Source: Cryptomeria japonica (Eukaryota > Streptophyta > Pinopsida > Cupressales > Cupressaceae). Taken from it: a DNA stretch of 64,000 nucleotides. Location: the NCBI RefSeq assembly GCF_030272615.1, contig NC_081412.1:544135370-544199369 (forward strand). The letters run 5' to 3'. A program made the position numbers and the translations under genes. This document shows, piece after piece, positions 60,001 through 64,000 of this stretch. A model generated the notes under the pieces. That model searched no databases. It had not been told where the DNA came from and saw only the letters and a list, made by a program, of their open reading frames with translations. Numbering within the stretch: the stretch's first letter is position 1; each line of letters starts with the position of its first letter.

Positions 60001-60391
60001 ATTTTCTCCTCAGCCGGAAATTGAGCCGAAATCTCCTAAACATAAGATGCATGATGGTCTTGATCCTGTGCGAGTTAAAGATCCTATTTTTATAAATCTT
60101 GATGATGATATAGATGAAAATGTTATTCATGATGAAAATGCTACTTCTCCTGTTCATTCTGATAGTGAATATGAACTTGTTGATATTGATAACCATTTAT
60201 CTAATGAATTTTCTAAAGCACTTATCCTAGCTCCTAGACAAGAACACTGTGGCTTGGGATATGAACATAGCCCTTGTTTGGATCTTGTGATAGCTCCATC
60301 TGCTGTGTTGGATGTTCCTCCTCTAGCATGTTCCCTGCCTTCCCGAAACATTGATCAGCAAGATCGGGGGGTAGATGACGTGCTAGACTAG
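57035..60391 (+). CDS. Retrotransposon gag-protease protein, one internal TGA
   Basis: The frame runs from ATG 57,035 to TGA 59,894-59,896 (953 codons), then goes on open to TAG 60,389-60,391. The TGA most likely came from CGA, since RNRSAREWQRKRHLRAQAAA continues without a break. Residues about 1-280 are Ser/Pro-rich. The Retrotrans_gag domain follows (about 282-447, from PPKHVEIPHLELYNGKGDP through APQWYCSLPS to YKHLYAQISFP). A plant-type knuckle FCQFHRQPGHDTEKC lies near 547. A retroviral-type protease with VLIDPSCMINVI lies near 675; its Asp is kept but the usual TG/SG is PS. The end is Pro-rich and acidic. No polymerase follows. Gag would form the particle in the cytoplasm. Confidence 0.88.
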
Positions 60392-61129
60392 TTTCATTAG
60401 CATAGCAGATTCTCTCCCCCTCTCTTTTGTTACTTCTTCTATATGTTATTCTCATTCTTCTATTTGTTGTCCTTAGTGTTGTCTACTTGAGGACGATGCA
60501 AAGCATTGAGATCTCTCGATCTCTCTCATGTTGACTCAAAAGACACATGTGTTCCCTTCTTCTAGGTGACTTTCCTTGATTGGGGAATGAAGAACAATTA
60601 TGCATACATACATATGATATACATGAATTATCATACAGCATACTGACCCCGAGGAAAGCGAATTCACCTCGTACTTTGTGTTTTGTGTCTATTATCCTTG
60701 GGTTTATCTCACACTTGGGGGCTAAATCCTTGCGATAACGTGCTCCTTTCCTTTCTCATTTCTTATGTGTACCACTACGTTAAAACAATCACCCCCGTTG
60801 AGGCGTGTGCGATCGCTTTAACATAGGGGGGCATACACCCTGTCTATCCCTTCAGGATACATGAAAATTTCTTGGAGAACTCAGCTTTGCCTTGAAAATT
60901 ATCGGTATTTCTCTTGCATGACTCATAGTGAGGGAACCTTACTACTGATAGTCATTTTTCTCCCTCGTGATCTTCCCTTTTACTTTGTCAATCGAAGTCG
61001 TAAGATCCTTAGTCCATTGGGGGCTTGGTGTGTCTTGCCTCCTCGACGTGGTGAAAGTCTTTCAATATTGTTTCCTTGTACTTTACCGAAAGTATGAGCA
61101 TACATACTCCCACTAAAGTGGGGGCTAAA
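60392..61129 (+). other. 3' non-coding part of the gag-only element with polypurine tract
   Basis: Non-coding sequence follows the gag-protease frame where pol would be expected. A polypurine tract AAAGTGGGGGCTAAA (61,115-61,129) lies directly before the 3' LTR. The similar TTGGGGGCTAAAT at about 60,715 and TTGGGGGCTTGG at about 61,018 may be old or extra tracts. A 78-codon frame at 60,861-61,097 is not convincing. Confidence 0.7.
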
Positions 61130-62368
61130 TGTAGCATCCTAAAATTGCGACACTTGCAATTTCAACTGCATTTCGGTCTTCACGATGGCGACGCAACACG
61201 CAACCTGAATGGAGACCCCGAAACTTGATTATGACACTGAAAACTGCATTTTCTTGCACCCTGGCCTAAACCTCCTTTGCACCCTGCTGTCCCGGGAGGT
61301 GGGACCAGAGCGCCCAGCGCCCTGGTCCCCCAGGACCATGGCGCCCAGCACCCTGGTCCCTGGGTCCTATTTTGGGCCCGGTCTCTTTTGGACTTCGGGT
61401 CTTTATGTTTGCAAATTGGAAAATTATCTTTCCTGGTCGGCCTAAGGTCGGGAAAATCAGTCTATCAGCCCTAATTGACAAGTATATAAACTACATTTTC
61501 CTCTTTCATTCGATATGATGGAAAAGGCGTGGAAACTATACTCAAGAATTCAAGCATTCAAGCATTCTTTCAAGCAATTGATCATTCTAAGTCTCCATTC
61601 AAGGCTAAGTGTTGCATTCAAGACAAGGATTCAACCATTCAAGAGGAGATCACATACTACATGCTACATACAACATACAACATACAACAAACAACAACAT
61701 CTATACCTTCGCACATAAGGATACAAACATCCTTACAACAAGGTATTAGTACTTGTTTTACATTACTGACATTTACATTTATAGCATTGCTCATTTCTTG
61801 GTTAATTCCAAAACTGGGGTTTGACCTAAAGGCAAACCCCTAATCCCTAACCCCCCAATCGTCTTCGCTTTTCTGTGTGTAGGTTGCAGGTACGCGGCTG
61901 AAATTGAAGATCTGGAATCCTTGTGCAGAGACGAACAGATCCCCCTTCATTTCGTGGATTTTTCAGAGGACCGTGGCGCTCGGGCGCCATCGTCCTGGCA
62001 ACTTTTGCTCAAATTTGCAGGACAGCACCGTATCGACATTTTACTGCTAATTCTAGGTCCGCAACTTCATACTGTATTCCTATCTCAGTTTATAAGAGAA
62101 TCTTTCTCACTTTCTATGCATTCCTAGCTTAATTCTTCTATCAACATTCTTTACAAAAGAGGGTAGCCTTGCTGTCATAACCCTTGAAACTCATTTAGCA
62201 TCCAATCTTGCATTGCGTGGGATTGGATCTTGTGGGTTTCAACCCCTCTTTTGAATGTAAAGTCCCTCCTAAGTGAAAATCATCAACCCTAGTGAACCTC
62301 CCTTCTCTCTCCTTGGAGTTGGAAGAGGGGAGAGTAACTGGGGTTCGATCGCGATTTTCCACTTTACA
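61130..62368 (+). repeat. 3' LTR of the gag-only element
   Basis: The LTR is 1,239 bases, equal in length to its partner, from TGTAGCATCC to CACTTTACA, followed by the GAAGC duplication (62,369-62,373). Differences include changes at CpG sites, as expected for methylated DNA. The 54,718 hairpin is weakened here (CCCTGGTCC, CCCA, GGACCATGG). Confidence 0.95.
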
Positions 62369-62373
62369 GAAGC

Positions 62374-63662
62374 GTTAAAAACTTCCCGAAATCAGAGGAT
62401 GAGAAGGGAAAGCTTGTTAAGAAAGACAACATTTCCTACTACATTCCCTAGCAGGTAAAGCCCTTTCGGCAAAAAGTTTTAAGGGTTTTAATGGAGTTTC
62501 TCACTGTTGACGGTAGATTTACTAAAATCTATAACTATTATTTTACAATTCTTAACCACTTCCATCATGGGGCTAAAATATCCCTCCCATATTATTTAGT
62601 GTCTTCTTTGAATGAGAGTCTAGCTAATCATGCTAAAAAGCCTAATTCTTACCCTATAGCCCATCAGGGGCTCATATTTCTCATTTATGAATATCTAAAG
62701 GAAAAGGCTAGGGCTACCAATGATGATCCCCTGATCACCAATGCACATATTTTTGAGAGTTGCAAAGATTCTGATTCGGATGAGGATCAGGCTAATGCGC
62801 CTATCCACAAAAAAAGGAGAGCTGATATAGATAATGTTGAAACGGAGGTGCGCTGTGATGTGGAGGAGGAAAAGGGGAAGGATATTGAAACAAAAATGGA
62901 GAGTGAGAAGGATGAGAATGTTAGTGAAGAGGAAGAAGGGGGTAACTCTGAAAACCCTCACTCTAACCCTATGGGCTTGGACAGTAGGAATGTCACTTTG
63001 AATTCTAAGGAGGAAGATAGCCCTAACTCTATGGGCACTGAGCAGGGTAGGGATTCTACAAATACTATTTTGAGTACTGCCCATAATTGTACTTTGGAAT
63101 CCTTCAACTTCTAGAAATGGGTTGTGGACAACATTACTAGTATGCAAAGTAAACAGAGGGATCTGGAAAACAAGATAAATAAGTTGATTGAGGAAAATAA
63201 TTCGGGGAAAAAGAATGAGGAGACGGAAACTAGTGAAGCCGAGGAGGAAATCGAGATGGAGGAGTGGCTGGGAAAAAGACCAAATCAAAGGGGATTTGAA
63301 ACATCTGGAGGATGTTATCCGAATTTTGAAAGAATAGGCCAAGGAGGATAAAGACAATATCAATACCCGGGTTGCCTGCACTAAGAAGGCTTTGAAAAGT
63401 TTCATCACAGAATATGAATGCTCTAGTGGATCACTTGGAGAGGAAAAATGAGGATAAGAATTTGGTAATCATTGAAGATGTACCAACTTCCAGCTCCACC
63501 CATCATATTTCCAGGTGAAGGACTAGGCAAAACACTACTGGGATGGAGACCAAAATGAAAGATATCCAGCTAAGACAAGAGAGAAATGATCTAAGGGAAG
63601 CAGCCAAGGCGATGATTCTTTTGGTTCAGAATGTTGAGGAGTCTATAAAAGTATTCAATTGA
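62374..63662 (+). pseudogene. LINE C ORF3, second part (broken)
   Basis: The frame resumes after GAAGC and, after a small shift near 62,400, reads DEKGKLVKKDNISYY, TVDGRFTKIYNYYFTILNHF, HHGAKISLPYYLVSSLNESL and HQGLIFLIYEYLKEKA. These are the same blocks as FTILNHFRHG, LASSLENSLEK and HEGLIVLIMEYAK in copy A. An acidic linker with a possible nuclear signal (HKKRRAD) follows, then a coiled coil (MQSKQRDLENKINKLIEEN), NALVDHLERKNEDKN, EDVPTSSSTHHISR.RTRQN and an end VEESIKVFN with TGA at 63,660-63,662. Stops occur near 62,450, 63,112 and 63,515, with shifts near 63,340 and 63,400. The combined ORF3 has about 524 codons. Confidence 0.72.
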
Positions 63663-63840
63663 TATGTAATGCTGGGTTTGGGAGGCCAATTTCTTGTTGG
63701 CTCCTTGCTGTCTTTTTGTCCCAGCTGCTGGTTTTTGTGCTAGTCTTTTGCAGCTGTTTTGTCTTGTTTCTTTCATGCTCATCTTTCGTAATGTAAGCAG
63801 GTTTCAGGTCCCTTAAAACCTATATTTCTTAATCAAAAAC
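63663..63840 (+). other. LINE C 3' untranslated region and terminus
   Basis: T/G-rich sequence with repeated CAGCTG words ends GGTTTCAGGTCCCTTAAAAC and TTTCTTAATCAAAAAC at 63,840. The ending is shared with copies A and D. No long poly(A). Confidence 0.7.
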
Positions 63841-64000
63841 TAATAATTATGATGTATTACTGGTGAATTAAATAAATTATTAAATTTTGGCAAATTTGAT
63901 CCAATCATGTATCGACTATTTTGGCGAATCTTTGAATTCAGCAATTTAATAAAATAAACTCTTTGGCAATTTGAATAAGAAGAAAATAAAATTTTGTAAA
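63841..64000. other. AT-rich end of the window
   Basis: Spacer sequence with no visible feature. A target duplication for copy C cannot be recognised here. Confidence 0.4.

Larger units (their letters stand above)
54528..62368 (+). mobile_element. Young non-autonomous LTR retrotransposon (gag-protease only)
   Basis: The element is 7,841 bases with two 1,239-base LTRs (TGTAGC...TTTACA) and the 5-bp duplication GAAGC on both sides. Between the LTRs are a long leader, one gag-protease frame of about 1,119 codons with a single TGA, and a 3' region ending in a polypurine tract. No reverse transcriptase, RNase H or integrase is present, so it must have moved with enzymes from a relative. The gag style and the TGGGGGCTAAA tract suggest a Gypsy relative of the Tat/Athila kind. 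By eye the LTRs differ at about 40 of 1,239 positions, mostly transitions, so this is the youngest insertion with datable ends. Confidence 0.92.
52440..63840 (+). mobile_element. LINE copy C, zf-RVT to ORF3, split by an LTR retrotransposon
   Basis: This 5'-truncated LINE starts at about 52,440 upstream of zf-RVT and runs through RNase H (stop at 53,970-53,972), a spacer, ORF3 (from 54,244) and the terminus TTTCTTAATCAAAAAC at 63,840. An LTR element (54,528-62,368) interrupts ORF3. Without it the LINE is about 3.6 kb. It is clearly diverged from copies A and B, yet has the same order and nearly the same ORF2-ORF3 distance (271 bases). This makes ORF3 unlikely to be a chance neighbour. Confidence 0.85.

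Noticed and set aside
62695..63408. 237-codon minus-strand frame opposite ORF3 of LINE C
   Set aside because: It is the antisense shadow of a purine-rich (Glu/Lys/Asp) plus-strand region; its product is an Ile/Phe/Leu/Arg-rich text without a domain.

Overview
The window is nuclear DNA of a seed plant with a large, repeat-rich, AT-rich genome. A gymnosperm such as a conifer is the most likely source. This rests on the single plant-type gene (a glutamate receptor-like channel, GLR), old decayed LINEs, nested LTR retrotransposons and long AT-rich spacers. No species marker is visible, so the organism is an inference. No rRNA, tRNA, CRISPR or prokaryotic operon structure was found.

Layout. 1-1.57 kb: spacer with an LTR-like fragment. 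1.57-5.3 kb (+): decayed LINE (endonuclease end, reverse transcriptase, zf-RVT, RNase H). 5.63-6.74 kb: a terminal-inverted-repeat (TIR) element with palindromes. 7.19-8.35 kb: broken acidic/coiled-coil frames with a LINE-like tail. 8.35-15.4 kb: spacer, including about 1.95 kb of nearly pure pyrimidine (CT-rich) sequence. 15.63-20.58 kb (+): the GLR gene in six exons, one of 32 nt, with an apparent internal deletion in its second ligand-binding segment. 20.6-28.4 kb: spacer, a solo LTR-like block, a LINE-like 3' region and a small decayed GLR fragment. 28.9-44.6 kb (+): LINE copy A, split by a 1.14 kb TIR element and a 7.7 kb Gypsy chromovirus on the minus strand. 44.65-46.6 kb (-): another LINE relic. 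46.62-47.34 kb (-): 5'-truncated LINE copy D. 48.47-52.44 kb (-): LINE copy B. 52.44-63.84 kb (+): LINE copy C, head-to-head with B and split by a 7.84 kb LTR retrotransposon that codes only for gag-protease.

Main discovery candidate. LINE copies A, B and C each carry a further long reading frame (ORF3, roughly 510-525 codons in A and C once the insertions are set aside) 3' of the RNase H domain. ORF3 follows the ORF2 stop by 225-271 bases. It has a shared start context, conserved blocks (FYRDRK, FTILNHF, a GLI..LI.EY block), a coiled coil, a basic TR-rich end and a conserved 3' terminus. A solo 5'-truncated copy (D) holds only the ORF3 3' half plus that terminus, which is what LINE retrotransposition would leave if ORF3 belongs to the element. 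I know of no standard plant L1 with such a downstream ORF, and its function is unknown.

The two LTR retrotransposons both landed inside ORF3. Each has a clean 5-bp target duplication (CATTC and GAAGC), and removing each insert plus one duplication rejoins the ORF3 frame. This independently supports the reading of ORF3 as one continuous old coding region.
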